64,000 nt of DNA from Flavobacterium omnivorum (GTDB lineage Bacteria; Bacteroidota; Bacteroidia; Flavobacteriales; Flavobacteriaceae), in the NCBI RefSeq assembly GCF_900099915.1, contig NZ_FNDB01000002.1, positions 39,910-103,909 of the forward strand, given 5' to 3'. The notes beneath the pieces were generated by a model that was not told the DNA's origin, searched no databases, and saw nothing but the letters and a program-made list of their open reading frames with translations. The first letter of the stretch is position 1. Every line of letters begins with the position of its first letter. A program made the position numbers and the translations under genes. Of this stretch, positions 16,782 to 26,665 are shown in pieces.

Positions 16782-17642
16782 TTGGTAAGTAAAAATTCAA
16801 AATATCGTCATTTAGGTTTACAAGTCTACATTTTTGAAAACTTTACATCTAAAATAGCTTTTAGTGAGCTACTTATGCTGGATCACTTTTCTATACTGAT
16901 CGTAAATTCTGGTTCTTTATCCATACGACTAAATAATAGAGAAGTTGCTGTCTTCGAAAATGAGCTATTAGTGGTTCCAACACGAAGTTCATGTGAAATT
17001 TTGATTATGAGTGACCAACTGCAAATTTGTCTGCTATCATTCACCCCAGAGTTTGCTTTTGAGAATAGTATTAGGAGACCTCATGTTGGATATTTTGAAT
17101 TTTTTATTACTAAATTATCTTCCAAAATCTTTCTCAAGAGTAAAGATGTGGTATTACTTATTGATCTGTTTAAACTACTTAATAGTAAAGTAATGCGGTC
17201 CAGTATCCATATTTTTAAAAATGAGACAATCCTATTTAGTTTTAATCTGTTACTGTATGAATTAGCAGGAATGTATCATAGATACTCCTGGCATATTACA
17301 GTAAAACACACACGAAAGGAAAAACTGGTCATGCAATTTATTACCAATTTAGAAATCAATTGCAGAAAACAACATAGTGTAAAATTCTATGCGGATACTT
17401 TACTGGTCACGACAGACCATCTTAGCAAAACTGTCAAACAAGTTACCGAAAAAACTGCCAAGCAGCATATAGAGCAAGCCATAGTCTTAGAAGCTAAAAT
17501 TTTGCTTCACTATAATCATTTAACCATTTTGGATATTTCCGAAGAATTGCAATTCAGCAATTCTTCTTTTTTTAGTACTTTTTTTAAAAGACATACATCC
17601 CTGTCCCCTTCTGAATATCGTTCAAGATTAAATTTCCATTAA
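16782..17642 (+). CDS. AraC-family transcriptional regulator
   Basis: A 286-residue soluble regulator. An N-terminal cupin-like sensor region (about 15-130, SLSIRLNNREVAVFENELLVVP) precedes a two-helix-turn-helix AraC domain (about 185-286, with VKFYADTLLVTTDHLSKTVKQVT and ILDISEELQFSNSSFFSTFFKRHTSLSPSEYR). The start is TTG; the first in-frame ATG would remove about 30 residues of the sensor domain. Soluble AraC regulators of this type commonly sit next to conjugation genes in Bacteroidetes elements. Its target is unknown; it is unlike the membrane-spanning regulators of the RiPP cluster. Confidence 0.82.
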   Translation: MVSKNSKYRHLGLQVYIFENFTSKIAFSELLMLDHFSILIVNSGSLSIRLNNREVAVFENELLVVPTRSSCEILIMSDQLQICLLSFTPEFAFENSIRRPHVGYFEFFITKLSSKIFLKSKDVVLLIDLFKLLNSKVMRSSIHIFKNETILFSFNLLLYELAGMYHRYSWHITVKHTRKEKLVMQFITNLEINCRKQHSVKFYADTLLVTTDHLSKTVKQVTEKTAKQHIEQAIVLEAKILLHYNHLTILDISEELQFSNSSFFSTFFKRHTSLSPSEYRSRLNFH

Positions 17643-17664
17643 ATACTACGAAATAGTATTTTGA
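17642..17664 (+). terminator. Weak hairpin after the AraC gene
   Basis: AATACTA-CGAAA-TAGTATT followed by four T residues forms a short A/T-rich stem overlapping the stop codon. It is a plausible but weak intrinsic terminator. A second perfect palindrome (TCGATC-TAC-GATCGA, 17706-17720) lies before the next gene. Confidence 0.35.
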
Positions 17665-17751
17665 TCGGGTTATACATGTTCTACAAGCATTGATTTAGAG
17701 TACTATCGATCTACGATCGAGAGAAAGATTTACTAAGTAAAAGTAAAAAAC

Positions 17752-18432
17752 ATGACTCAAACCTATCTTTTAGAGTGGTTGGATTTAACGGTGACTTCGA
17801 CCCTTAATCCCAATAAAACGGATCTTACTATGATTACTCCAATTCAATCAAGAGCGATTATTGAAAAAGCAACTGAGCAAACAGTTTTCATTCAGTCACA
17901 GTTTACCATACAAGTTTTTTCGCTTACCAAGGAGAAACAAATTAAAATTTTAGTTGGAAATTATTACTCTTCACTGCTATTCCTTTTAGATAAAATCAGA
18001 GAAATAAATAATCGCAACGATTTTGATGGAGATAGTCTAAAAGAGGTTGCAACAACTTTAATTTCTTGTTTGGATGAATTAATAATCTTTGTACAGTCAA
18101 GATTTGCAAATTATTTAGGTGCTCCCTCTCAAATTATACAAAGCAAAACCAATAATCTCTCTGTAATAGATTCCCCTTCCGGTAAAGTTTTATGTAAACT
18201 TTCGACCGATCAAACAGCCCTAATCCTAAGGGCTTCTGATGAATTAAAAATTCTTATTTCAAAATCAATGAATCATTTATTTAAAACAATCGTTCCTTTT
18301 TTATCGACTCCAAATAAAGTAAATCTGTCTTATAATGCTATGCGAAGCAAAGCATATGTTGCCGAAGAAAGAGATAAGGAAATAGCAATTGAAACATTGG
18401 AACGTATGATTAAACAGATTAAAGAATATTAA
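17752..18432 (+). CDS. Hypothetical protein near conjugation genes
   Basis: A 226-residue soluble, mainly helical protein with no motif I can name. An alternative ATG 26 codons in (MITPIQSR) gives a more typical start because the first 26 residues have low-complexity Thr/Leu content. The C-terminal part (LSYNAMRSKAYVAEERDKEIAIETLERMIKQIKEY) is strongly charged and likely a coiled helix. It is followed after 30 nt by a lipoprotein gene and lies in the block leading into the transfer operon. I infer an accessory role on the element; no enzymatic function is visible. Confidence 0.6.
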   Translation: MTQTYLLEWLDLTVTSTLNPNKTDLTMITPIQSRAIIEKATEQTVFIQSQFTIQVFSLTKEKQIKILVGNYYSSLLFLLDKIREINNRNDFDGDSLKEVATTLISCLDELIIFVQSRFANYLGAPSQIIQSKTNNLSVIDSPSGKVLCKLSTDQTALILRASDELKILISKSMNHLFKTIVPFLSTPNKVNLSYNAMRSKAYVAEERDKEIAIETLERMIKQIKEY

Positions 18433-18462
18433 CTAAATACTAATAATTTAAAATTTAAAGAC

Positions 18463-19011
18463 ATGAAAAACCTACCCTACATTTTAACAGTGGTGATTCT
18501 GATGATAACAGGCTGCCAACCTAAAACGCTAAATGAGAAATTGGCTATTGCCCTTATTATAGAAAAAAACCATTATCCTACTATTGTTGACCATGATGTT
18601 TTCTGTAATGATCCTGCACACGCTTACACCATTTTTAAATCCGGATTGATAGAAAAAGGGCTTGTAAAAGTGCTTGAAAGTAAGAAACTTGGCGATACTG
18701 CCTCTTTCGTGAGTTTTACCTCTGCAGCGAAACCGTATCTGCTGCCTACACCTAAAGCTCATAGGATATATAAAATTAAACGTGTAAAAGTAGCAGATGA
18801 AGAGTTTGGAGCAATTACAGCAATCAGGATTATGAGTTCCGGTAATAAGGCTGTTGTGGCTTACAATACTATTCTTAAAAAGAATGTTTTTGCTGCTGCT
18901 GTTAAAAATGGTTTGCGAGACACATTGAATTATGAAGTGTATTTTATACGAAACGATGATGGCTGGAAGATAATGGATAAAAAGTCGGAAATTGAATTTT
19001 TATCATTTTAA
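18463..19011 (+). CDS. Putative lipoprotein, unknown function
   Basis: A 182-residue protein with a lipoprotein signal (LPYILTVVILMITGC, Cys18). The remainder reads like a small beta-rich periplasmic domain, with alternating strands around HRIYKIKRVKVADEEFGAITAIRIM and a WKIMDKKSEIEFLSF C-terminus. I do not recognise it. It is followed by a strong hairpin terminator, so it ends a transcription unit before the transfer operon. Confidence 0.65.
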   Translation: MKNLPYILTVVILMITGCQPKTLNEKLAIALIIEKNHYPTIVDHDVFCNDPAHAYTIFKSGLIEKGLVKVLESKKLGDTASFVSFTSAAKPYLLPTPKAHRIYKIKRVKVADEEFGAITAIRIMSSGNKAVVAYNTILKKNVFAAAVKNGLRDTLNYEVYFIRNDDGWKIMDKKSEIEFLSF

Positions 19012-19049
19012 AATAGTAATAACTATCCTAAAATAATTTATTTCATCAT

Positions 19050-19087
19050 CAAATAGCCTCCCATTGTGGAGGCTATTTGATTTTTTT
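19050..19087 (+). terminator. Strong intrinsic terminator
   Basis: A perfect 12-bp stem (CAAATAGCCTCC / GGAGGCTATTTG, 6-nt loop) followed by a T-rich tail. It separates the lipoprotein gene from the transfer operon. Confidence 0.85.
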
Positions 19088-19124
19088 ATACATTTTTTTT
19101 TATTTTTTCCCTTGATTTTACTTA

Positions 19125-19166
19125 GGGTACAAAGGGGTACAACTGGGGTACAACAAAAAGTTGTAC
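19125..19166 (+). promoter_or_regulatory. Iteron-like operator upstream of the transfer operon
   Basis: Three copies of GGGTACAA start at 19125, 19135 and 19146, spaced 10-11 bp so that they face the same side of the helix. The last copy runs into a perfect hairpin, GTACAAC-AAAAA-GTTGTAC (19148-19166). This looks like a protein-binding array that controls the transfer operon, or part of a nicking or plasmid-type origin. The binder is unknown. Confidence 0.5.
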
Positions 19167-19284
19167 TTGTGGCAGTTTCTTGTCTATCGTTTCTTTGCCC
19201 TGTAATGATGAACATCCGGATTTGGAAAAATTTCCATTAAACGGATTGTAAAGAACTAATGTAGAACGATAAAATGAAGAAAGT

Positions 19285-19773
19285 ATGTTTACAAACATTT
19301 CATGGGACAATTACATAGTTGTAGTTGTTCTGCTATTAGCCATTTGGTATTTATTTGTTGGATTGCGATTTTATTTTGATGACATCAAAGAAATCGTGAC
19401 AGGAAAGCGGAAACTTCAATTCCACAGATTAGGGCACCCGAATTACCAGGAACCTCAATCCGAATTAAACTATCAGAATTCACCTGAAGTGACTTCACCC
19501 CAATCTTCATTTGGAGAATTTGATACTACTTTTCAAGACGTAGATAGTCTGGTAGAACGATTGAAAAACGTTATCGCAGATGCTGCCAAAAGAAAATTTC
19601 ATAAACAGGAATTCCTGGATTACTTCAAATCAATTCTTAGGGAGTATCCTACGGTAAAAGATTCTCCATTTCGCTCCTCAGTAAGCGAGCTGATTGTCTC
19701 AGAATGTGACAAACTCGAATCCATCACTTTAACTCAGACAGAGGCGGAAGGATTGTGGGATGAAAAAGACTAA
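19285..19773 (+). CDS. Membrane-anchored protein at the head of the transfer operon
   Basis: A 162-residue protein with one N-terminal transmembrane helix (NYIVVVVLLLAIWYLFVGLRFYFDD, about 9-33) and a soluble cytoplasmic tail. The linker FHRLGHPNYQEPQ and a helical C-terminal half (VDSLVERLKNVIADAAKRKFHKQEFLDYFKSILREYP) are visible. It is the first gene after the iteron region and precedes TraE by 131 nt. I infer a structural or regulatory role in conjugation from its position only. Confidence 0.6.
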   Translation: MFTNISWDNYIVVVVLLLAIWYLFVGLRFYFDDIKEIVTGKRKLQFHRLGHPNYQEPQSELNYQNSPEVTSPQSSFGEFDTTFQDVDSLVERLKNVIADAAKRKFHKQEFLDYFKSILREYPTVKDSPFRSSVSELIVSECDKLESITLTQTEAEGLWDEKD

Positions 19774-19904
19774 AACAAGATAGCGAAGGAAATGCCCCTG
19801 TCCGTCCCTACGCGGTATGGCTTATGTAACAGAAAAGTGGAATTGCGACAGTGGCAACCCCTTCGTTTTTTTATCTAATTATTTGAACTTTAAAATAATG
19901 TGTC

Positions 19905-20243
19905 ATGAAAAAGTGCAACTGGAATTTTAAAATATTTACCCGACAAAAGACTGCTATCACTACTATCGTCCTTCTATTACTGGCCTTTAATTATCAGACA
20001 TACGCCCAAGACGGACTAGCAGGAATTAATGAAGCCAATCAACTGGTGCGAAGCTACTTTGATGCAGGTACCGAACTAATGTATGCTGTTGGTGCCATAT
20101 TGGGATTAATAGGTGCGGTCAAGGTATATCAAAAATGGAATGCGGGTGATCCTGATACCGGAAAGGTGGCTGCCGCCTGGTTTGGCAGTTGCGTTTTTCT
20201 GGTTGTTGTGGCCACCGTAATACAATCCTTCTTTGGTATTTAA
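19905..20243 (+). CDS. traE: Conjugative transposon protein TraE (DUF4134)
   Basis: A 112-residue membrane protein with an N-terminal signal/helix ending near AQDGLAGI, and two further helices (LMYAVGAILGLIGAVKVYQKW and VAAAWFGSCVFLVVVATVIQSFFGI). The block GINEANQLVRSYFDAGTELMYAVGAI is diagnostic of DUF4134, the TraE protein of CTnDOT-like elements, which is a small VirB2/VirB3-like inner-membrane component of the type IV secretion apparatus. Unusually for the simple traEFG order, two non-tra genes separate it from TraF. Confidence 0.9.
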   Translation: MKKCNWNFKIFTRQKTAITTIVLLLLAFNYQTYAQDGLAGINEANQLVRSYFDAGTELMYAVGAILGLIGAVKVYQKWNAGDPDTGKVAAAWFGSCVFLVVVATVIQSFFGI

Positions 20244-20254
20244 AAAAAATCACT

Positions 20255-20683
20255 ATGGAAGATATACTAAAAGAAAAGTTATGGTTTTATATTATCCATA
20301 ACAATCCCGAGCTGATGTTTACGCTACAGGAAGAGTACAATGCATTGAGTTATCTCAATGAAAAAGTAAATGGTATAAAATCCATATTGGAGGATATGTT
20401 ATCAGAAGGTACGCCCCAATATATCATAGAAGAAATTTGTCTCAATGTACTTACCGAAGATCTGAAACCATCCCGATTTATATATATCCGTTCCATATTG
20501 GCTGAGGAGTTTGAGAAAACCTATACTATTTTTTATGAATCAGGCATCCTCACTTATGAGGTAATCAACCTTATGGAAAGTTGTAGGAAAGTTTTTGAAA
20601 CTATTGGTTTTACAAATGAAAATGTAGAGGATCCTACTTTAAGGAATGCCCTTATTGGTCAGATTGCTGACTATCTGAGTTGA
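20255..20683 (+). CDS. DUF1896 family protein
   Basis: A 142-residue soluble helical protein starting at MEDILKEKLWFYIIHNNPEL, 11 nt after the traE stop; a longer in-frame start inside traE is less likely because it reads through the traE end. The motif NPELMFTLQEEYNALSYLNEKV and the repeated short helices fit DUF1896, a family found on Bacteroidetes conjugative elements, usually next to the large methylase/helicase gene as here. Its function is not known. A role as partner of that large protein is inference from the pairing. Confidence 0.75.
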   Translation: MEDILKEKLWFYIIHNNPELMFTLQEEYNALSYLNEKVNGIKSILEDMLSEGTPQYIIEEICLNVLTEDLKPSRFIYIRSILAEEFEKTYTIFYESGILTYEVINLMESCRKVFETIGFTNENVEDPTLRNALIGQIADYLS

Positions 20684-20721
20684 GCTATTTATGGAAGTTA
20701 ACAGTATGAAAATGAGTAATT

Positions 20722-23700
20722 ATGGCTTACAATCTATCCCAAAAACTAAGTACTAATATCAAGGCGATTATTATTGCCATGCAATGGCAGCAGGGCGACG
20801 TTCTTACTGAAGAGGCAGTCGCAGCACTAAAGGCATACGCTGGTTTTGGGGGTATCAAGGCTATGTTATATCCATATGGCACTACCGAAGACTGGATGAA
20901 GTCCGGAGCAACAAAAGAAGATCTGAAGCTGCATCCAGAGATGATGCGCCTACATGAATCGTTAGAGGAACACTATTCTAAAAAGGATTATAGTACAGTT
21001 GTTTCGTCGCTGCGCAATAGTGTTCTCACTGCCTTTTATACACCAGAAATTGTTCCCAGAACATTGTACAATACTTTAAAAGGACAAGACATTGCTCCTA
21101 AAAGATTATATGAACCATCGGCTGGTTCAGGGATTTTTATCACAGAAGCAGAAAAAGTATTCCCGAAGTTGGAACAAATTAGCGCTGTTGAAAAAGACAA
21201 GCTTAGCGGACTAGTGCTTTCGGCAATAAACAGTACGCTGGTAACAAACACTACTACGCATATAACAGGATTGGAGGAAACCCCAACAAATGATAATGGC
21301 AGCTATGATCTTGTGGTCAGCAATATTCCTTTTGGTAATTTTTCAGTTTATGACCAGGCTTATCCTGATAAAGCTATTTCAGGGAAAATCCACAATTATT
21401 TTTTTGCAAAAGGACTGGACAAACTAGCGGATGGCGGCTTGTTGGCGTATATCACTACTGATGGTTTTTTGAATAGTTCTTCGAATCAGAGTGTACGTGA
21501 ATACCTTTTTCAAAATGCAGATTTTGTGAGTCTGGCTGTTATGCCTGATAACCTAATGAAGGAAACAGGTAATACGGAAGCTCCTAATCATTTGCTTATT
21601 GTGCAAAAAAACGAGCGCAAGGAAACGTTATCTGACAATGAAACTGACCTATTGCAAACTGTTGGTATGGAAAACGAGTTTGGAAAATACAGTATTAATA
21701 AATACCTGTCCCATCGACCGGAACTACTAATTGGTAATGAAGTACAAGCTGGTAAAAACCAATATGGACAAGCACATCAAAGGGTATGGCAAAGTGGCGA
21801 TATCAATTCAATTGTAGACAGGCTTGCCCAATCAATCACTGATGGATTAAAAGAGAATTTTAACAAGGAGCGCTTTGAACAGTCTCAACAAATAGGTATT
21901 GTTAAGCAGCCCGAAGTACTAGGACAAAAATTTACCTACTTGACAATGCCGGAAAGCAAGGCAAGCGGAATTTCTGTTCAGCTAGGATTGTTTGACACCG
22001 TGCCAGCGGAGAATATCAATCGTGCGATGGACTATATCAATCCATTGGATGAAATGGTAGTTGACAAAAAAACATCAAGAATATTAAGCACCATCCGCAC
22101 AACGGATAATCCCTCACATGAAAATGTGGTGCTTATGACCGCCAAACAAAACAAGACTAATAGATACTTGTACAAGTTATATTCCAATGTAAAAGAGATA
22201 GATAGTTTTTCAGCCAATTGGATGAATGGTGGATTATTACCCCATGAACTACTGGCTTTATCCAATACGCTTCAGCAATATAACCATGCTTATATTTATG
22301 AAGGAGACAAAACGCTGGAGTCAGCCTTTAACCTTGAAAGACAGCTTTATAAAGAAGTTACCGGCTTCAAATCCTTCTATAAAGAAGGAACACTGGTTCG
22401 GCTAGGAGAAGCAATTGGAACGATCAATGATATAAATAACGACCATAAACAGGCTTTTTTCCAGCCATTACTGTTGCAAGGGAATCTGAAATTTTACGAT
22501 TCCTATATTGTTATTAGGGATAACTACTTGGAACTGTTTGAAAAAGAACAATCAGATGAAGCCGCGAGTGATGAAGTGCGAAAAAATCTTGATGAGCAGT
22601 ATACAAAATTTGTTTCTCACTATGGCATTCTTAACAGTGCTGAGAATCGCAGATTAATTATGCAGGATTCGGCTTTTGGCTTCACAATCCTTTCTTCGCT
22701 AGAACGAAAAGAAGGCGAGCGGTATGTAAAGTCCGATATTTTAAGCAAATCCATAGTAAAACAACAGGGTAGGTATTTTACTAATGATCCAATCGAAGCA
22801 CTTGCCCGAAGCCTGAATGAAAAAGGAAATGTAGATCTGGGATTTATAACTGCTGCAACAGGACTTGACGAAAGTGAGGCCATAGAAAGCCTCAACCATC
22901 ATATTTATCTAAACCCTATCCGTCAGGATTGGGAGACTACAGACCTGTATCTAAGTGGTAATGTTGTAGAAAAGTTACAACAGGCTAAACAGGCGGTGCA
23001 GCAAAATCCTGAAAACATCCAATATTATAAAGGAATGCAGGCACTGGAAAAAATACAGCCAGAGCGCATACCTTTTGAAATACTCGATTTTAACCTTGGT
23101 GAACGATGGATACCTATCAATTACTATGAGAATTTTGCCAGGCAATTGTTTGAACAGTCAACTGAAATTAATTACTTCCCATCGCTAGATACATTTAAAG
23201 TCAGTACGGGACATAATACCAAAATTGACAGAGAATTTGCGGTAACACCTAAAAGTGGAAGAACCACTTACGGTTATACCATATTGGAACACGCTTTGGA
23301 AAACACGACTCCATTTTTTACCTATGAGGTTAATGGTCCTGGAGGCAAACCACTACGACTACCCGACAATGAGGCCATACAATTGGCACATCAAAAAATT
23401 GAGAATATCCGTAATGCTTTTATAGAATGGCTGCAGGAATTACCAGAAAGCGATAAGAAGGAATTGGAAAACCTGTATAACGAAACGTTCAATTGCTTTG
23501 TACTCCGTGAATATGATGGAAGTCATCTCAGTTTTCCAGGATTGGATAAAAAAGCCCTTGAAATTAATGATTTATACAGTTCGCAAAAAAACGCCGCATG
23601 GCGTATTATTCAAAACCGAGGTGCTTTAATTGACCATGAGGTTGGACTCGGTAAAACACTTACCATGATTGTTGCAGCCAATGAAATGAAGCGCTTAGGA

Positions 23701-26304
23701 ATCATACACAAACCAGCAATACTTGCCTTACATGCAAATGTAGATCAAATTGCAACTACCTATCGCAAGGCCTATCCCAATGCCCGAATTTTGGCTCCAG
23801 GTGAAAATGAGTTTACACCAGCTAAAAGGGTAAGATTGTTTCATGAAATTAAGAATAATAATTGGGATTGCATCATTTTGACACACGACCAGTTTGGAAA
23901 AATACCACAATCACCAGAAATCCAAAAAGAGATATTACAAAATGAATTGGACAATGTAGAACGTGACTTAGATACGGCGAAAGATTTGGGTAGGGACATC
24001 TCCAAAAAAATACTGAAAGGACTTGAGATACGCAAAAATAATCTGGATGGAAAGCTGAAAGGTATATTAAAGGATATTGAAGAAAAGAAAGACAGCGGTA
24101 TCAACTTTAGCGAAATGGGAATTGACCATTTGTTTGTAGATGAATCACATAAATTCAAGAATCTGACTTTCACGACTCGTCATGACCGTGTTGCAGGAAT
24201 TGGAAATATACAAGGAAGCCAGAAGGCACTTAACATGCTGTTTGCTGTCCGTTCGCTTCAGGAAAAATTTGATTCAGATTTGTGTGTAACTTTTCTATCT
24301 GGAACACCCATTTCAAACAGCTTAACGGAGATGTATCTGCTTTTTAAATACCTACGTCCAAAAGAAATGGAACGTCAACATATTGAGAACTTTGATGGAT
24401 GGGCATCAGTTTTTGCAAGAAAAACAACTGATTTTGAGTTTTCGGTTACCAATGAAATCATCGCCAAAGAACGTTTCCGCCATTTTATTAAAGTTCCGGA
24501 ATTGGCACTGTTTTATAATGAGATTACGGACTATAAAACGGCTAGGCATATTGATCTAGACAAACCGGAAATTGATGAACAGCTTGTCAATATAAGCCCG
24601 ACACCAGAACAAAGCGAGTTTATTACACAGTTGATGCAGTTTGCAAAGACAGGTGACGCGACACTTATTGGAAGAGCACCCCTTAGCAGAGAGGAAGATA
24701 GAGGGAGGATGCTTATAGCTACAAATTACGCTAAAAAGATGGCTGCCGATATGCGACTCATAGATGAAGGATACGACGATCATCCCAACAATAAAGTCAA
24801 TACATGCGCCCGAAATGTGGCTGAAATTTATAATACTTCAACCAAACATAAAGGTACTCAGATTGTTTTTTCGGATATCGGAACACCCAAGCCAGACGCA
24901 TTTAATATGTTTGATGCCCTTAAAGAAAAACTAGTGACGGACTTTAATATCCCTGCCCATGAGATTACCTACATACACGATTGGACGGTTAAAAAGAAAG
25001 CGCAACTGTTTTCCAAAATGAACACGGGCGAAATACGCATTCTTTTGGGGAGCACGGAAAAAGCAGGCACTGGGCTGAATGTACAAAAACGGGTTGTGGC
25101 TATGCATCATTTGGATATTCCCTGGAGACCATCGGATCTAGGGCAACGTAATGGACGAGGCAGCAGGCAAGGAAATGAAGTTGCCAAACAACATTACGAG
25201 AATAAAGTAAAGAACTTTATATATGCCACGGAGCAGTCGCTGGATAATTACAAATTCAATCTATTGAAAAACAAACAGACTTTCATAAGCCAGATGAAAA
25301 ACTGTGAACTGAATGTCAGATCCATTGATGAAGGTGCTATGGATGAGAAAAGTGGAATGAACTTTTCAGAATATATAGCAGTATTATCAGGTGATACTTC
25401 CTTACTGGAAAAATCAAAATTGGAGAAAAAAGTAGCCGTGATGGAAAGCCTTAAAAAGGCACATTATAAGGAAATTTCAAGAACCAAGTATCAAGTTGAA
25501 TATCTATTGGAGGAAAAAACGGTCACTACTAAAACATTGGATAAACTCACTGTCGATAAAGGCTTTTATAAAAAGAGCTTGAAATATGAAAGTGACGGCA
25601 CAAAGGCAAATCCAATACAATTACATGATTTTAAAGCGCAAGATACCGAGAGTATCGGCAAGCAGGTTATTGATCTCTATAAAAATTGGAAACCTCCAGA
25701 TGGAGAAAGCGAAGCGAAACAAATTGGTAAGCTGTATGATTTTGGACTGTATGTAAAAAGGGAACGCGAAGCCTATCAGGGTGATGGTCTTTACCAATAC
25801 CGCTACTCCAACAGCTTTTATGCGCAACGTTCGGATCAAGGCATTAAATATACTTTCAATGGAGGAACGCCTAATGTGGACAATCCAAAATTGGCAGTCC
25901 GTCACTTCCTAAATGCAATTGACCGGGTAGAGCACCTCAAGGAAAAGTACGAAAAATCCCTGAATGATATTGAAAATCAGTTGCCAGAATTACAACAATT
26001 AACTGCAAAACCCTTTAGCAAGGAGAACGAATTGCAACAGATGAAAAGTGAACTCTCCAGCCTCGAAAGGGAAATAGCATTAAAAATTCAAGAGAACCAA
26101 TTAATGCAAGATAATCCGCAAGATACCAGTATCAATGGAGAAACAGCAGAATCTAACGAAGTCTCAGTGATTCAATTATCTATAAAAAGCAGTAAGGAGC
26201 ATACAGAAAAATCAGAGCGTTTTTCAACTGTAGAAAGTGACAACGATAAATGGCAGCAACAATACTTTGCCGAAATGAGACGAAGTAACAGGATGAAATT
26301 TTAA
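20722..26304 (+). CDS. Giant N6-methylase-like / SNF2 helicase protein (DarB-like)
   Basis: A 1860-residue protein. The N-terminal methyltransferase-like domain has motif [11 protein letters not shown] (about 128-137) and motif IV SNIPFG (about 199), an NPPF-type variant. A long middle region leads to an SNF2/SF2 helicase: motif I EVGLGKT (about 973), motif II DESH (about 1139), motif III SGTPISN (about 1193) and motif [12 protein letters not shown] (about 1474). A coiled-coil tail ends it. Phage P1 DarB has the same order of domains and protects incoming DNA from restriction enzymes. Homologues are common on conjugative elements of Bacteroidetes. Its place inside the transfer operon, between TraE and TraF, suggests that it is made during transfer to guard the DNA in the recipient. 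Methylation activity is uncertain. Confidence 0.85.
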   Translation: MAYNLSQKLSTNIKAIIIAMQWQQGDVLTEEAVAALKAYAGFGGIKAMLYPYGTTEDWMKSGATKEDLKLHPEMMRLHESLEEHYSKKDYSTVVSSLRNSVLTAFYTPEIVPRTLYNTLKGQDIAPKRLYEPSAGSGIFITEAEKVFPKLEQISAVEKDKLSGLVLSAINSTLVTNTTTHITGLEETPTNDNGSYDLVVSNIPFGNFSVYDQAYPDKAISGKIHNYFFAKGLDKLADGGLLAYITTDGFLNSSSNQSVREYLFQNADFVSLAVMPDNLMKETGNTEAPNHLLIVQKNERKETLSDNETDLLQTVGMENEFGKYSINKYLSHRPELLIGNEVQAGKNQYGQAHQRVWQSGDINSIVDRLAQSITDGLKENFNKERFEQSQQIGIVKQPEVLGQKFTYLTMPESKASGISVQLGLFDTVPAENINRAMDYINPLDEMVVDKKTSRILSTIRTTDNPSHENVVLMTAKQNKTNRYLYKLYSNVKEIDSFSANWMNGGLLPHELLALSNTLQQYNHAYIYEGDKTLESAFNLERQLYKEVTGFKSFYKEGTLVRLGEAIGTINDINNDHKQAFFQPLLLQGNLKFYDSYIVIRDNYLELFEKEQSDEAASDEVRKNLDEQYTKFVSHYGILNSAENRRLIMQDSAFGFTILSSLERKEGERYVKSDILSKSIVKQQGRYFTNDPIEALARSLNEKGNVDLGFITAATGLDESEAIESLNHHIYLNPIRQDWETTDLYLSGNVVEKLQQAKQAVQQNPENIQYYKGMQALEKIQPERIPFEILDFNLGERWIPINYYENFARQLFEQSTEINYFPSLDTFKVSTGHNTKIDREFAVTPKSGRTTYGYTILEHALENTTPFFTYEVNGPGGKPLRLPDNEAIQLAHQKIENIRNAFIEWLQELPESDKKELENLYNETFNCFVLREYDGSHLSFPGLDKKALEINDLYSSQKNAAWRIIQNRGALIDHEVGLGKTLTMIVAANEMKRLGIIHKPAILALHANVDQIATTYRKAYPNARILAPGENEFTPAKRVRLFHEIKNNNWDCIILTHDQFGKIPQSPEIQKEILQNELDNVERDLDTAKDLGRDISKKILKGLEIRKNNLDGKLKGILKDIEEKKDSGINFSEMGIDHLFVDESHKFKNLTFTTRHDRVAGIGNIQGSQKALNMLFAVRSLQEKFDSDLCVTFLSGTPISNSLTEMYLLFKYLRPKEMERQHIENFDGWASVFARKTTDFEFSVTNEIIAKERFRHFIKVPELALFYNEITDYKTARHIDLDKPEIDEQLVNISPTPEQSEFITQLMQFAKTGDATLIGRAPLSREEDRGRMLIATNYAKKMAADMRLIDEGYDDHPNNKVNTCARNVAEIYNTSTKHKGTQIVFSDIGTPKPDAFNMFDALKEKLVTDFNIPAHEITYIHDWTVKKKAQLFSKMNTGEIRILLGSTEKAGTGLNVQKRVVAMHHLDIPWRPSDLGQRNGRGSRQGNEVAKQHYENKVKNFIYATEQSLDNYKFNLLKNKQTFISQMKNCELNVRSIDEGAMDEKSGMNFSEYIAVLSGDTSLLEKSKLEKKVAVMESLKKAHYKEISRTKYQVEYLLEEKTVTTKTLDKLTVDKGFYKKSLKYESDGTKANPIQLHDFKAQDTESIGKQVIDLYKNWKPPDGESEAKQIGKLYDFGLYVKREREAYQGDGLYQYRYSNSFYAQRSDQGIKYTFNGGTPNVDNPKLAVRHFLNAIDRVEHLKEKYEKSLNDIENQLPELQQLTAKPFSKENELQQMKSELSSLEREIALKIQENQLMQDNPQDTSINGETAESNEVSVIQLSIKSSKEHTEKSERFSTVESDNDKWQQQYFAEMRRSNRMKF

Positions 26305-26314
26305 AAGAAATACC

Positions 26315-26632
26315 ATGACAAATAGTGTGTATCAAATCAACAAAGGAATTAACCAAAGTATTGAATTTAAAGGGTTAAAAGCACAATACATATGGTATTT
26401 GGGTGGAGGTGTCATTGTTCTTATTATGCTGTTTGCTGCTATGTACATTGCAGGTTTGCCCTCAATAGTCTGCGTAGGAATTGTAGGCGTTTCAGGGGCA
26501 CTATGGGTTTTAAAAATATACAAGATGAGCCAGAAATACGGCGAACATGGTATGATGAAAGCCTTAGCAAAACGACAGGTTCCTAAGGCAGTCAAGTTCC
26601 AAAGCAGGAACATTTTCAAAATGCAAAAATAG
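26315..26632 (+). CDS. traF: Conjugative transposon protein TraF (DUF4133)
   Basis: A 105-residue inner-membrane protein. The N-terminus YQINKGINQSIEFKGLKAQYIW and two adjacent helices (VIVLIMLFAAMYIAGLP and IVCVGIVGVSGALWVLKIYKM) are characteristic of DUF4133, the VirB3-like TraF of CTnDOT elements. It starts 10 nt after the helicase gene and precedes the TraG ATPase, its expected partner, by 33 nt. Confidence 0.9.
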   Translation: MTNSVYQINKGINQSIEFKGLKAQYIWYLGGGVIVLIMLFAAMYIAGLPSIVCVGIVGVSGALWVLKIYKMSQKYGEHGMMKALAKRQVPKAVKFQSRNIFKMQK

Positions 26633-26665
26633 CATTTTGTTAAAATTACTAACAGGTAAATAAAA

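Noticed and set aside
23841..24173. Minus-strand ORF of 110 codons
   Set aside because: Antisense shadow of the SNF2 helicase, covering its conserved helicase motif II region.
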